Source: Phoronis australis (taxonomy: Eukaryota; Phoronida; Phoronidae). Taken from it: a DNA stretch of 64,000 bases. Positions 1 through 64,000 of this stretch are shown one piece after another. The notes under the pieces are model-generated. The model saw nothing but the letters and a program-made list of their open reading frames with translations. It was not told the origin of the DNA and did no database searches. The translations under genes and the position numbers were made by a program. The DNA lies in the NCBI GenBank assembly GCA_002633005.1, contig NMRA01000031.1:1128494-1192493 (forward strand). The letters are read 5' to 3'. The stretch's first letter is position 1. The number at the start of each line of letters is the position of its first letter.

Positions 1-114
1 TGAGAAGAAAAACGGTTCTTTTGGTACCTACTTTTTACCACTATATTATTGATTGTTGTGGACATATAGCAGTGTTTGAGTACAGTGAGCAGGCCTCTTT
101 ACAACTTATTACAG

Positions 115-63534
<63,420 letters not shown>

Positions 63535-63680
63535 GTAAGTAATGGAGAAGGTTTTTTTTTTCCATATTTTTATTTTGCTCTAGCATGATAATTACAAGTA
63601 ATGGAGAAGGTTAGTCGGAATTGTATACTGTATGAGACTTCTTGAGATCCGATAATGGGTCCTTGAAACTGTGTTTGTGT

Positions 63681-64000
63681 AGGTGTGGGTGTGTGTGTGT
63701 GGCCAATGAAGGCATCCTATTACCTTATATGGCCAGTGAAGGCATCCTATTACCTTATGTGGCCAATGAAGCCATTCTATCACTATATGGGGCCAATGAA
63801 GGCATCCTATCACCTTATGTGGCCAATAAAGCCATTCTGTCACTATATGGGGCCAATGAAGGCATCCTATCACCTTATGTGGCCAATGAAGGCATCCTAT
63901 CACCTTATGTGGCCAATGAAGCCATTCTATCACCTTATGTGGCCAATGAAGGCATCCTATCACCTTATGTGGCCTGTGGAGGCATCCTATCACCTTATGC
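63681..64000 (+). repeat. (GT)n tract and 30-bp minisatellite reaching the window end
   Basis: A gtgtgtgtgtgt tract is followed by about ten units of tggccaatgaaggcatccta then tcaccttatg. The array is not finished at the window end. The minus strand gives a spurious repeated decapeptide. Confidence 0.93.

Noticed and set aside
63592-63993. Minus-strand open frame with a repeated decapeptide (IGCLHWPHKV)
   Set aside because: It is the translation of a 30-bp minisatellite; the unit is a multiple of three, so the frame stays open by arithmetic.

Overview
The window is almost entirely the middle and C-terminal ectodomain part of one very large intron-rich gene on the + strand: an LDL-receptor-related protein that I identify as the invertebrate orthologue of LRP1. 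Both ends of the gene lie outside the window. I reconstructed 64 unique coding exons, plus two exons present twice, between 115 and 63534. All have GT-AG boundaries except one exon whose 5' end falls in an assembly gap. Reading frame and intron phase chain without a break, giving about 10.5 kb of coding sequence (about 3,500 codons). The organism is an animal. The gene is too diverged and its introns too different for a vertebrate; the strong allelic divergence and tRNA-derived SINE-like and hAT-like repeats fit a highly heterozygous, probably marine, invertebrate. I cannot name the phylum.

Layout: end of beta-propeller 2 and its EGF module (115-2001); ligand-binding cluster II with 8 LDL-receptor class A (LA) repeats (2514-8645); EGF pair (9275-10141); propeller 3 (10385-14642); EGF; propeller 4 (17185-21187); EGF; propeller 5 (23578-26048); a 5.6-kb intron; EGF; propeller 6 plus EGF (32086-34757); cluster III with 10 LA repeats (36226-43012, first exon duplicated in the assembly); EGF pair (43409-44282); propeller 7 (44563-48651, interrupted by a 48-N gap); EGF; cluster IV with 11 LA repeats (49902-59840, third exon duplicated in the assembly); EGF pair (60272-60863); propeller 8 with a furin-type site (61320-63534). 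The last EGF modules, transmembrane segment and cytoplasmic tail should follow downstream; the signal peptide, cluster I and propeller 1 should precede the window.

The 8/10/11 LA counts and the 4/1/1 propeller spacing match both LRP1 and LRP2 (megalin). Three details point to LRP1: a multibasic furin-type site in propeller 8, an atypical LA repeat in cluster III with a 15-residue first cysteine loop, and many near-identical linker phrases. The modules work together as an endocytic and signalling receptor: LA clusters bind ligands with calcium, and propeller-EGF units support pH-dependent ligand release in endosomes.

I found no second gene and no new biological system. The unusual material is in the introns: three tandem duplications that straddle real splice sites, a perfect 74-bp spacerless palindrome, two hAT-like elements whose internal motifs have changed in concert, two long foldback elements, many minisatellites, and two single-N-joined segmental repeats that look like unmerged haplotypes and would add false LA repeats to an automatic gene model.
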